64,000 bases of DNA from Microbacterium sp. AG238 (GTDB lineage Bacteria; Actinomycetota; Actinomycetes; Actinomycetales; Microbacteriaceae), in NCBI RefSeq assembly GCF_003610405.1, contig NZ_RAQC01000001.1:558001-622000 (forward strand). Reading direction: 5' to 3'. The notes beneath the pieces are model-generated. The model was not told the DNA's origin. It was given only the letters and a program-made list of their open reading frames with translations, and did no database searches. Below are positions 10,156-17,500 of the stretch, in pieces. The position numbers and the translations under genes were made by a program. The number at the start of each line of letters is the position of its first letter. Positions within the stretch are counted from its first letter, which is position 1.

Positions 10156-10210
10156 GTATGCGCCCGCCACCCCGAAGCGGCGCCGAGCCGTGATCAATCG
10201 TGCGGGGCGA

Positions 10211-10678
10211 TCAGTCGGCGAGCATCGCGTCGCTCATACCGTCGAGGAACCGTGCGACCGTCGCGAGCTCGTCCGGACTGAACGGTTCCATCGCCTCACG
10301 CATGCGCGTCAGCCGCGTGGCGAAGTGGCGGCCGAAATCCTGGCGCGACGACTCGGTGAGGGTGATCACCAGCGCGCGCCGGTCTTTCGGATGCGGCGCG
10401 CGTTCGATGAATCCCTCTTTCGACAGGCGATCGAGCATCTTGGTCGTCGAGGCGCTCGAGATGCCCAGGTGCCGTGCGAGGTCATGGGGCTTCACCAGCT
10501 CGCCGCGCTGTTCGCGGATGCTCAGCATGCGCAGCGCCGAGAGGTCGGTGGCGTTCATGTCCATGTCGGATCGGAGCCCCGTGTGCATCCGATCCATCGC
10601 ATCGCTGAACGCTCGCACCGCCAGCAGAGCCGACCGCTCTACACGACTTCTCCCCAGATCGGCATTCGGGTCAGCCAT
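10211..10678 (-). CDS. crtR: MarR-family regulator, probable carotenoid repressor CrtR
   Basis: A 155-residue MarR-type winged-helix protein. The DNA-binding core runs from about residue 55 to 115: HDLARHLGISSASTTKML is the recognition helix, and the wing carries HPKDRRALVITL. It is divergently transcribed from crtE with only 93 nt between the two starts. In Corynebacterium glutamicum the MarR regulator CrtR has the same position, represses the carotenoid operon and responds to geranylgeranyl diphosphate. By synteny this protein probably represses crtE-crtEb and itself through the palindrome at 10720-10734. The ATG follows a weak GAGAGGTGG site. Ligand and target are inference. Confidence 0.8.
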   Translation of the reverse strand: MADPNADLGRSRVERSALLAVRAFSDAMDRMHTGLRSDMDMNATDLSALRMLSIREQRGELVKPHDLARHLGISSASTTKMLDRLSKEGFIERAPHPKDRRALVITLTESSRQDFGRHFATRLTRMREAMEPFSPDELATVARFLDGMSDAMLAD

Positions 10679-10719
10679 GTGGACACCACCTCTCGAGCCT
10701 GGTTATCATCGGCTCAAAC

Positions 10720-10750
10720 GCTAGTTAAGCTAGCAAAACGCCATACTAAT
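10720..10750 (+). promoter_or_regulatory. crtR-crtE intergenic operator and crtE -10 region
   Basis: A perfect inverted repeat GCTAG-N5-CTAGC lies at 10720-10734, in the position where a -35 element for crtE would be expected. An AT-rich CATACTAAT follows at 10742-10750 and could serve as the -10. The palindrome also lies just upstream of crtR on the other strand, so one operator could control both genes. Binding by CrtR is inference from position. Confidence 0.5.
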
Positions 10751-10771
10751 GGCACGCCCAGGATGGTGACC

Positions 10772-11827
10772 ATGATCTCTCTGCCCGACGACAGCAAAGC
10801 CGCTGTCGATCGCGCACTCGATCAGGTCCTCACCCGACTCACCGAGCGAGCGATCCCGCACGGTTCGTCCGCGCTCGCTCTCATCCGCGCGGCCTCTGCG
10901 GCGACGTCCGGGGGCAAGCGCTTCCGCCCCGCGCTCGTGATCGCAGCCTTCGACGCGTTCGGAGGCGACCGCTCGAGCGCTCCGGGCCTGTGGGACGTCG
11001 CCGCCGCGTTCGAGCTGCTCCACAGCGCGTTCGTGGTCCACGACGACCTCATCGATCGAGACGTCGAGCGGCGCGGCGTCCCCAATGTCGGCGGCACCTT
11101 CCGCTCGCACGCCCGCTCGCTCGGCGTCAGCGTCGACGACGCCGAACGCGTCGGCGACGCGGCGGCCGTTCTCGCCGGCGACATCCTGCTCTACGAGGCG
11201 GCCCGCCTCGTCGCCACCGCCGACGTCGCCCCCGATCAGCGGGTCGGACTGTTCGATCTCCTCGACGACGCCGTGCTCGTGTCCGCGATCGGCGAGCTCG
11301 CCGATGTCGAGCAGGCGGTCGTGCCCACCGAACCCGAGACCGCGCAGCTGTTGAGCACGGCGCACGACAAGACCGCGGTGTACTCGTTCTGCGCACCCCT
11401 CGCCGCCGGCGCCGTCCTCGCTTCCGCCGACGAAGGCGATCGGGCCGTGCTGTTGTCGGTCGGCGCGGACCTCGGCCTGGCGTTCCAACTCGTCGACGAC
11501 CTCATCGGCACCTTCGGTGATGAGGCACAGGCGGGCCGGGGCGCAGGTGCCGATCTGCGCGAAGCCAAGCGGACACCGCTCATCTCCTTCGCCCGGGAGT
11601 CCGCATCCTGGCCCCAGGTCTCGTCCGCGCTCGCGATGGCGCCGACCGGTCCGATCGCGGTGCAGGCCGCGCAGCGCGAGCTCGACGCGAGCGGCGCCCG
11701 CGAGCAGCTCGTCACCCTCATCGGCCAGACGCTCGCGTCGGTGCGGCGCCGGGCAACCGAACTGCCGCCCGATGCCCACGCCCTCATCGAGCAACTCGCC
11801 GAAGGCATCGAAGGACGGATCCCGTGA
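10772..11827 (+). CDS. crtE: geranylgeranyl diphosphate synthase
   Basis: A 351-residue trans-prenyltransferase that condenses isopentenyl diphosphate with allylic diphosphates to give C20 GGPP, the carotenoid precursor. The first aspartate-rich motif is DDLID at residues 91-95 in FVVHDDLIDRD. The second is the atypical DDLIGTFGD, with Gly where the classic motif has Asp. GGKRFRPAL near residue 48 binds the homoallylic diphosphate. The ATG at 10772 has AGGATGG about 8 nt upstream; an ATG three codons earlier lies directly on that site and is less likely. It is the first gene of the carotenoid operon and overlaps crtB by 4 nt. Confidence 0.93.
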   Translation: MISLPDDSKAAVDRALDQVLTRLTERAIPHGSSALALIRAASAATSGGKRFRPALVIAAFDAFGGDRSSAPGLWDVAAAFELLHSAFVVHDDLIDRDVERRGVPNVGGTFRSHARSLGVSVDDAERVGDAAAVLAGDILLYEAARLVATADVAPDQRVGLFDLLDDAVLVSAIGELADVEQAVVPTEPETAQLLSTAHDKTAVYSFCAPLAAGAVLASADEGDRAVLLSVGADLGLAFQLVDDLIGTFGDEAQAGRGAGADLREAKRTPLISFARESASWPQVSSALAMAPTGPIAVQAAQRELDASGAREQLVTLIGQTLASVRRRATELPPDAHALIEQLAEGIEGRIP

Positions 11828-12699
11828 CCCCCGATCACTCCGCAATCGCGCTGTACGACCGGACGGCGCGCGATGCGGCCGCCGTGGTCATCTCCGCGTA
11901 CTCGACCTCGTTCGGACTCGCAGCCCGTCTGCTGGGGCCGCGAGTGCGTCCCCACGTGCGGAACATCTACGCCCTCGTCCGGATCGCCGACGAGATCGTC
12001 GACGGCTCGGCTGAACAGGCGGGGATGCCGCTGCCAGCTCAACGACGCATTCTCGACGCGCTCGAGGAGGAGACGCTCGTGGCGGTCGACGAAGGCTTCA
12101 GCGCCAATCTCATCGTCCACGCCTTCGCCTCCACCGCGCGGGAGTGCGGGATCGGCGCCGACCTGGTGCGCCCGTTCTTCGCATCGATGCGCACCGATCT
12201 CGAGGTGAGTTCGCACGATGCCGGCTCGCATGACTCGTACGTCTACGGTTCGGCGGAGGTCGTGGGGCTGATGTGCCTCCAGACCTTCGTCAACGCCGGC
12301 GGTTCGCATCCGCGTCCCGCCGATCCCGCCCTCGTCGACGGCGCGCGCCGTCTCGGCGCCGCCTTTCAGGACGTGAACTTCTTGCGCGATCTCCCCCACG
12401 ACGTCGGATCCCTCGGGCGCGACTACCTCGGCGTCGAGGGCGGCGCAGGCACGTCATCACGCGCCGAGGTCCTGGACCGCATCGACGCCGACCTCGACGC
12501 GGCGGGCGCGATCATCCCCCGGCTGCCCGCGGACTGCCGCCGGGCGGTCACCGCTGCTCACGACCTCTTCACGGCGCTCTCCCGTCGCCTGCGGCGCGCC
12601 GGCGACACCGACCAGCGGGTTCGCGTGCCCAACGCCGTCAAGCTCGGGCTCGCCGCCCGCGCGACCGTGGGTGCCGCTCCCCTGCGAGCGGGCGCATGA
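11824..12699 (+). CDS. crtB: phytoene synthase
   Basis: A 291-residue squalene/phytoene synthase that joins two GGPP molecules head-to-head to phytoene. Both aspartate-rich motifs are present: DEIVD near residue 58 and DVNFLRDLPHD near residue 186, along with the YSTSFGLAARLL substrate-site segment at about residue 27. The GTG start overlaps the crtE stop by 4 nt (GTGA), and the 3' end overlaps crtI by 4 nt. Length and motif order are normal for actinobacterial CrtB. Confidence 0.95.
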   Translation: MTPDHSAIALYDRTARDAAAVVISAYSTSFGLAARLLGPRVRPHVRNIYALVRIADEIVDGSAEQAGMPLPAQRRILDALEEETLVAVDEGFSANLIVHAFASTARECGIGADLVRPFFASMRTDLEVSSHDAGSHDSYVYGSAEVVGLMCLQTFVNAGGSHPRPADPALVDGARRLGAAFQDVNFLRDLPHDVGSLGRDYLGVEGGAGTSSRAEVLDRIDADLDAAGAIIPRLPADCRRAVTAAHDLFTALSRRLRRAGDTDQRVRVPNAVKLGLAARATVGAAPLRAGA

Positions 12700-14294
12700 G
12701 CCGCCGGGCACGCTCGCACACGGCATCGCAGGGATCGCGCGCCGTCGTGATCGGCGGCGGCATCGCCGGGCTCTCGACGGCCGCACTGCTGGCCGACGAG
12801 GGATACACGGTGACCGTCATCGAGGCGCGCGAGGACACGGGCGGTCGCGCCGGCTCCTGGGAGCGCGACGGCTTCCGGTTCGACACCGGACCGAGCTGGT
12901 ACCTCATGCCCGAAGTCTTCGAGCATTTCTTCGCACTCCTCGGAACGTCCGCGGCGGCCGAACTCGATCTGGTTCCCCTCGCGCCCGCCTACCGCGTGTA
13001 CGCCGAACCCGAGGGCGACGGCGTCGGCGAACACATCGACGTCGTGTCCGGCCGCGCCGAGGCCGCCGCGCTGTTCGAGAGTCGCGAGCCGGGCGCGGGA
13101 GCACGCCTCGACGAGTACCTCGACTCGGCCGCCGACGCCTACGACCTGGCCGTGTCGAAGTTCCTCTACGACACCTACGCCACGTCGGAGGGCCTCCGCG
13201 ACCCCGGCATCCTGAAGCGGGTCCCGACCCTCGCCCCGCTGCTCACCCGGTCGTTGAACCGGTTCGTCGAGAGCCGCTTCAACGACCCCATGCTCCGCCA
13301 GGTTCTGGGGTACCCCGCGGTCTTCCTCGGCTCCTCGCCCTACGACGTGCCGAGCCTTTACCACCTGATGAGTCACCTCGATCTCGACGACGCGGTCCTG
13401 TACCCCCGGGGCGGCTTCACGGAGGTCATCGCCGCCATCGAGCGCCTGGCCCGTCAGCGCGGGGTCGAGGTGCGCACCGGAACGGCGGTCTCGCAGATCC
13501 TCACGGCCGCCGACGGCACGGCGACCGGCGTCCGCCTCGCCGACACCACCGAGATCCCGGCCGATGTCGTGGTCTCGACGGCCGACCTGCACCACACCGA
13601 GACGGTGCTCTTGCCGCCCGAACGGCAGTCGTACCCGGAGCGCTGGTGGCGCAAGCGCACGCCGAGCTTCGGTGCACTGCTGATCCTCCTCGGCGTCGAC
13701 GGCGAACTCCCCGAGCTCTCGCACCACACGCTGCTCTTCACGCGGGGCTGGCGCGAGAACTTCGATGCGATCGCGGGCCGCGACACCCACATCCCGGATC
13801 CCGCCTCGCTGTATGTCTGCCGGCCGAGCGCGACCGACGACACCGTCGCACCGGACGGCTCGGAGAATCTGTTCGTCCTCGTCCCGATCCCCGCCGACCC
13901 CGGGCTCGGGCGCGGCGGCATCGACGGCGGAGGCGACGCCGCGATCGAAGCGGCGGCGGATCGCGCCATCGCGCAGATCGCGCAGTGGACGGGCGCGACC
14001 GATCTCGCTTCCCGAGTGCGTGTGCGGCGGACGATCGCTCCGGCGGACTTCGCCCGCGATCTCGGCGCGTGGCGGGGGAACTCCCTCGGGCTGGCGCACA
14101 CGCTGACGCAGAGCGCGCTGTTCCGACCGGGAAACGCGTCGAAGAGGGTTCGCGGCCTCTACTACGCCGGCTCGTCCGTTCTGCCCGGCATCGGCCTGCC
14201 GATGTGCCTGATCTCGGCGGAGCTCGTCGTCAAGCGTCTGCGAGGCGACACGACAGCCGGACCGCTGCCCGAGCCCACGACGCCCGCCGGTTGA
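12696..14294 (+). CDS. crtI: phytoene desaturase (lycopene-forming)
   Basis: A 532-residue FAD-dependent CrtI-type desaturase that converts phytoene to lycopene. The N-terminal Rossmann motif is VVIGGGIAGLSTAALLADEG (about residues 14-33), followed by the D/E-rich FAD ribose contact EAREDTGGRAGSW. The C-terminal FAD-binding signature is GLYYAGSSVLPGIGLPM near residue 488. The ATG overlaps the crtB stop by 4 nt. The next gene starts 3 nt after its stop, consistent with a single operon. Confidence 0.95.
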   Translation: MSRRARSHTASQGSRAVVIGGGIAGLSTAALLADEGYTVTVIEAREDTGGRAGSWERDGFRFDTGPSWYLMPEVFEHFFALLGTSAAAELDLVPLAPAYRVYAEPEGDGVGEHIDVVSGRAEAAALFESREPGAGARLDEYLDSAADAYDLAVSKFLYDTYATSEGLRDPGILKRVPTLAPLLTRSLNRFVESRFNDPMLRQVLGYPAVFLGSSPYDVPSLYHLMSHLDLDDAVLYPRGGFTEVIAAIERLARQRGVEVRTGTAVSQILTAADGTATGVRLADTTEIPADVVVSTADLHHTETVLLPPERQSYPERWWRKRTPSFGALLILLGVDGELPELSHHTLLFTRGWRENFDAIAGRDTHIPDPASLYVCRPSATDDTVAPDGSENLFVLVPIPADPGLGRGGIDGGGDAAIEAAADRAIAQIAQWTGATDLASRVRVRRTIAPADFARDLGAWRGNSLGLAHTLTQSALFRPGNASKRVRGLYYAGSSVLPGIGLPMCLISAELVVKRLRGDTTAGPLPEPTTPAG

Positions 14295-14297
14295 TCG

Positions 14298-14630
14298 TTG
14301 CCGGGCCTGTACCTGATCGCCCTGCTCGTGTCGCTGTGCGGCGTCGGGCTGCTCGATCGGCGGTTCCGGCTCGCGTTCTGGCGCGACCGACGGCGAACCA
14401 TCGTCGCCGCGCTGGCGGGCACGGTGTTCTTCCTCGTCTGGGACGCGGTGGGGATCGCGACGGGCGTCTTCGTCAAGGGCGGCAGCGCGTCACTGCTGGG
14501 CATCGACCTCGCCCCGCACCTTCCGCTCGAAGAGCCGGTCTTCCTGCTCTTCCTCAGCTACCTGGCGCTCGTGGCGTACGGCGGCGCCAGACGGTGGCAC
14601 GAGGAACGGCGAACGGATGCTGCGCCGTGA
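14298..14630 (+). CDS. crtYe: C50 carotenoid cyclase subunit, CrtYe/CrtYc type
   Basis: A 110-residue protein with three membrane helices of the heterodimeric lycopene/C50-carotenoid cyclase family. The conserved pieces are LFLVWDAVGI-type helix 2 (here VFFLVWDAVGIATGVFVKGG) and LPLEEPVFLLFLSYL in helix 3, the second containing the conserved PLEE motif. It works as a heterodimer with the next gene product to cyclise the elongated acyclic C50 carotenoid. The start is TTG at 14298, 3 nt after the crtI stop. The alternative name crtYc reflects C40/C50 usage in other genera. Confidence 0.9.
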   Translation: MPGLYLIALLVSLCGVGLLDRRFRLAFWRDRRRTIVAALAGTVFFLVWDAVGIATGVFVKGGSASLLGIDLAPHLPLEEPVFLLFLSYLALVAYGGARRWHEERRTDAAP

Positions 14631-14929
14631 CCTACCCGATCATCGTCATTCCCTTCGTCATCGTGACGATCGTCGTGACGGCGGCGTCAGCCCGTCGTCC
14701 GCGATTCGCCGCGCGCATGGCCTGGTCGGCGGTAGCCGCCGTCGTGCTCATCCTGCTGACGGCCGTCTTCGATAACGTGATGATCGCCGCAGGGCTGTTC
14801 ACCTACCCGGAGGAGCACCTCAGCGGCATCCGAATCGGCCTGGCACCGCTCGAGGACTTCGCGTACCCGTTGTGCGCGGCCTTCCTGGTGCCGGCCGTCG
14901 CAACTCTCCTGGAGAAGCCGAACCGATGA
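14627..14929 (+). CDS. crtYf: C50 carotenoid cyclase subunit, CrtYf/CrtYd type
   Basis: A 100-residue three-helix partner of the preceding subunit. The second helix ends VFDNVMIAAGLFTYP, followed by the conserved IRIGLAPLEDFAYPLCAAF, where the PLED/E motif mirrors that of CrtYe. The GTG start overlaps the upstream stop by 4 nt. The stop overlaps the crtEb start by 4 nt. The two half-size subunits give either epsilon rings (decaprenoxanthin) or gamma rings (sarcinaxanthin); ring type cannot be settled by eye. Confidence 0.88.
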   Translation: MTYPIIVIPFVIVTIVVTAASARRPRFAARMAWSAVAAVVLILLTAVFDNVMIAAGLFTYPEEHLSGIRIGLAPLEDFAYPLCAAFLVPAVATLLEKPNR

Positions 14930-15801
14930 CCGCCCTCGCGCTCGCACGTCAACTCCTCATCGCCTCGCGCCCGGTGAGCTGGATCAACACCGCGTATCCG
15001 TTCGCCGCGGCCTATCTGCTCACCACGCGCCAGATCGACGCGACGCTGATCATCGGTACCCTCTTCTTCCTCGTGCCCTACAACCTCGCGATGTACGGCA
15101 TCAACGACGTCTTCGACTACGAGTCCGACCTGAGGAATCCTCGGAAGGGCGGAGCGCACGGCGCGATCCTGGATCGCGGCGCGCACCGGGCGACCCTGTG
15201 GGCTGCGGGCCTGTCGTGTCTGCCCTTCGTGGCATACCTCGTCCTCACCGGGTCGCCGCTGTCGTGGCTCGTCCTCGCGGCGAGCCTCTTCTTCGTCGTC
15301 TTCTACAGCGCTCCCCCATTGCGCCTCAAAGAGCGCCCCTTCGCCGACTCGGTGACGAGCAGCATCCACTTCTTCTCGCCTGCGGTGTACGGGCTCGTGC
15401 TGGCGGGGGCTACCTGGACCTGGCAGCTCACCGTCATCGTGCTGGCATTCGCCGCATGGGGCGTCGCCTCGCACGCCTTCGGCGCCGTCCAGGACGTCGG
15501 CGCAGACCGCGAAGCGGGAATCGCCTCCCTCGCGACCGTCCGCGGCGCACGCTGGACCGTGCGGTTCGCGCTCGCCTGCTACGTCCTGGCGGGGGTGCTC
15601 ATGCTCGCCACCGAGTGGCCCGGGCCTCTTGCGGCCCTCGTCGTGATCCCGTACCTCATCACCCTCTGGCCGTTCCGGAACATCACCGACGACACCTGCG
15701 AGCGGGCCACCGCCGGCTGGGACCGGTTCCTCTGGCTCAATCAGCTCGGCGGATTCATCGTCACGCTGCTGCTCATCTGGTGGTGGCTGATCACGTCGTG
15801 A
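14926..15801 (+). CDS. crtEb: lycopene elongase (UbiA-family prenyltransferase)
   Basis: A 291-residue polytopic UbiA-superfamily prenyltransferase, which adds C5 units from DMAPP to both ends of lycopene to give a C50 skeleton. The first Asp-rich motif is NDVFDYESD near residue 60 and the second is DVGADREAG near residue 190; about eight membrane helices are visible. The ATG overlaps the crtYf stop by 4 nt. As last gene of the operon it explains why the end product should be C50 rather than C40. No glucosyltransferase (crtX) follows in this window. Confidence 0.92.
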   Translation: MTALALARQLLIASRPVSWINTAYPFAAAYLLTTRQIDATLIIGTLFFLVPYNLAMYGINDVFDYESDLRNPRKGGAHGAILDRGAHRATLWAAGLSCLPFVAYLVLTGSPLSWLVLAASLFFVVFYSAPPLRLKERPFADSVTSSIHFFSPAVYGLVLAGATWTWQLTVIVLAFAAWGVASHAFGAVQDVGADREAGIASLATVRGARWTVRFALACYVLAGVLMLATEWPGPLAALVVIPYLITLWPFRNITDDTCERATAGWDRFLWLNQLGGFIVTLLLIWWWLITS

Positions 15802-15831
15802 TCGGCCACCCCGGCGCCCGTCCCGATTCGA

Positions 15832-17400
15832 TCAGGCCGCCGGATTCGTGGCGTTCGCCGTCTCGATGATGCGGCTCGCGCGGATCGGGTGCCCCTGGGT
15901 GGTCAGGCAGCGTCCGGTAGCGAGATCCCATTTCCAGTCGTGGAGCGAGCAGGTGAGCACACCGTCCTCGATCTTCCCGGTCTTCGTCAGATCTGCGCGC
16001 AGGTGCGGGCAGCGTCGCTGCACGGTCCAATCGCCGAGCTCGGCATCCTCGGTCTGATCCGACTGCTCGGCGTACCAGTTCTCGACGTACTCGATGCGGT
16101 CACGCGACAGGCACTTGAGGAACGTGGTGAGGAACTCGTTGAACTTGCCGCTGCGACCGACCTCGAACTGCATCGACAGGAAGATCGAGTTCGACCAGTC
16201 GATCTCGTGGTCTCGGATGTTCGTCGATACGAGGTCGGCGGGGATCGTGTACCAGTAGATGCACTCCTCCCCGGCGTACTCGCGCACCTTCGCCTTGGGG
16301 AAGTCGACGACCATGTCGAGCTCGCCGATGCGGAACCGAACCATCCCGCCCACACCGTTGCGGATCGTCCGCGCACGCCGCAGGAGCGGCTCCCACCACT
16401 GCTTGATCGCGGCGAGCATCTCGTCCGGCGGCAGCACCGCGGCGCGGCGCTCGACCTCGGCGCGCACCTCGTCCTGGCGGCTGTCGCGCTGCTCGGCGAG
16501 GTAGCTCCATTTGTCGGCGAAGATGCGCTCGATCTCGGCATCCGTGTAGAGCGTCTGGGTGATCTCGAGAGCGCCGTGATTCAGGTCCACCTGTGTTCCG
16601 GGAACGAACAGGTAACCGTTCTGGTCGGGCCGCTCTTCCTTCATGTGCGCCAGGAACTGCGCCTGATCCGTGAAGATCGAGTCGTTCTGCTCGCCCCAGC
16701 CGTTGTAGCGGAAGAGCTCCTCGCGCAGGAACATCGGGGGCCCGGCCATCGGGAACACGTGAGGCGCGTCGACCTTGTCGATGTAGTACATCGCGCGCTT
16801 GTTCTGCGCGTCGCGCTTGAGCTGAGCGAAGTTCTGCTTCGCGTCCTGGGGTAGGTCGTAGACCATCGGCCACCAGATGGCCCCGGAGACCTGCGTGAAG
16901 TAGGCGTCGGGCTTGCCGAACGACATCAGCTTGTCGAGGTCCAGCGGGTGCGAGTCGTTCTGGTTCAGCACCGAGGCCGTGCCGTCGTCGACAGACAGCG
17001 ACGAGTCGCCGATCGGACCGTCGCTCGGTGCCCGGAGCGGGGTGACCATGAGCGTGAGATCGCCGAACTCGAGGGGCACACCGGCCTGGGTGTAGATGAT
17101 GTTGTCGTATCCCAGATCGCGAAGATCGCGTTCGAGGTCGTCGGTCGGGTACTCGGGCAGCAGCACACGGATGTCGGTCGGCACGTGCGCACGCAACAGA
17201 GCCGGGTCGAAGTGATCACGGTGCCGGTGCGAGATGTAGAGGAAGTCGGCGCGCCCGAAACGTTCCCAGTCGAGTCCACGGTTGTCGGGGAAAGGGAACC
17301 ACGAGCCGAAGAAGCTCGGTCCGACGACCGGGTCGCAGAGGATGCTGCCCCCTGCCGTCTCGATGAACATTCCCGCGTGTCCCAGGCCTGTGATGCGCAT
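15832..17400 (-). CDS. metallo-beta-lactamase fold protein with C-terminal Rieske domain
   Basis: A 522-residue two-domain protein. The N-terminal MBL-fold half carries the metal motif H58-x-H60-x-D62-H63 in YISHRHRDHFDP. The C-terminal Rieske [2Fe-2S] domain has C464-P-H466 and C484-S-L-H487 as cluster ligands. The long middle section (about 230-440) contains IWWPMVYDLP and a Trp/Tyr-rich region. The combination recalls CMP-N-acetylneuraminate hydroxylase (CMAH), a Rieske oxygenase built on an MBL fold, but domain order and substrate are unproven. The ATG follows AGGAGGT by 8 nt. It converges on the carotenoid operon with 30 nt between stops. No partner reductase or ferredoxin gene is adjacent. 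Confidence 0.85.
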   Translation of the reverse strand: MRITGLGHAGMFIETAGGSILCDPVVGPSFFGSWFPFPDNRGLDWERFGRADFLYISHRHRDHFDPALLRAHVPTDIRVLLPEYPTDDLERDLRDLGYDNIIYTQAGVPLEFGDLTLMVTPLRAPSDGPIGDSSLSVDDGTASVLNQNDSHPLDLDKLMSFGKPDAYFTQVSGAIWWPMVYDLPQDAKQNFAQLKRDAQNKRAMYYIDKVDAPHVFPMAGPPMFLREELFRYNGWGEQNDSIFTDQAQFLAHMKEERPDQNGYLFVPGTQVDLNHGALEITQTLYTDAEIERIFADKWSYLAEQRDSRQDEVRAEVERRAAVLPPDEMLAAIKQWWEPLLRRARTIRNGVGGMVRFRIGELDMVVDFPKAKVREYAGEECIYWYTIPADLVSTNIRDHEIDWSNSIFLSMQFEVGRSGKFNEFLTTFLKCLSRDRIEYVENWYAEQSDQTEDAELGDWTVQRRCPHLRADLTKTGKIEDGVLTCSLHDWKWDLATGRCLTTQGHPIRASRIIETANATNPAA

Positions 17401-17500
17401 GACGATGACCTCCTGTTGCGACTGGTCGAGTCTACGTGAGGCCCCGCCGACGACCGGCCGCTGCAGGCCGTGTCAGTTCGTCTGCGGGCTGGTCCGCGCT

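Noticed and set aside
12671..14929. A 752-codon frame overlapping crtI out of phase
   Set aside because: Arg/Pro/His-rich shadow; only its last 100 codons (from the GTG at 14627) are real and are annotated as crtYf.
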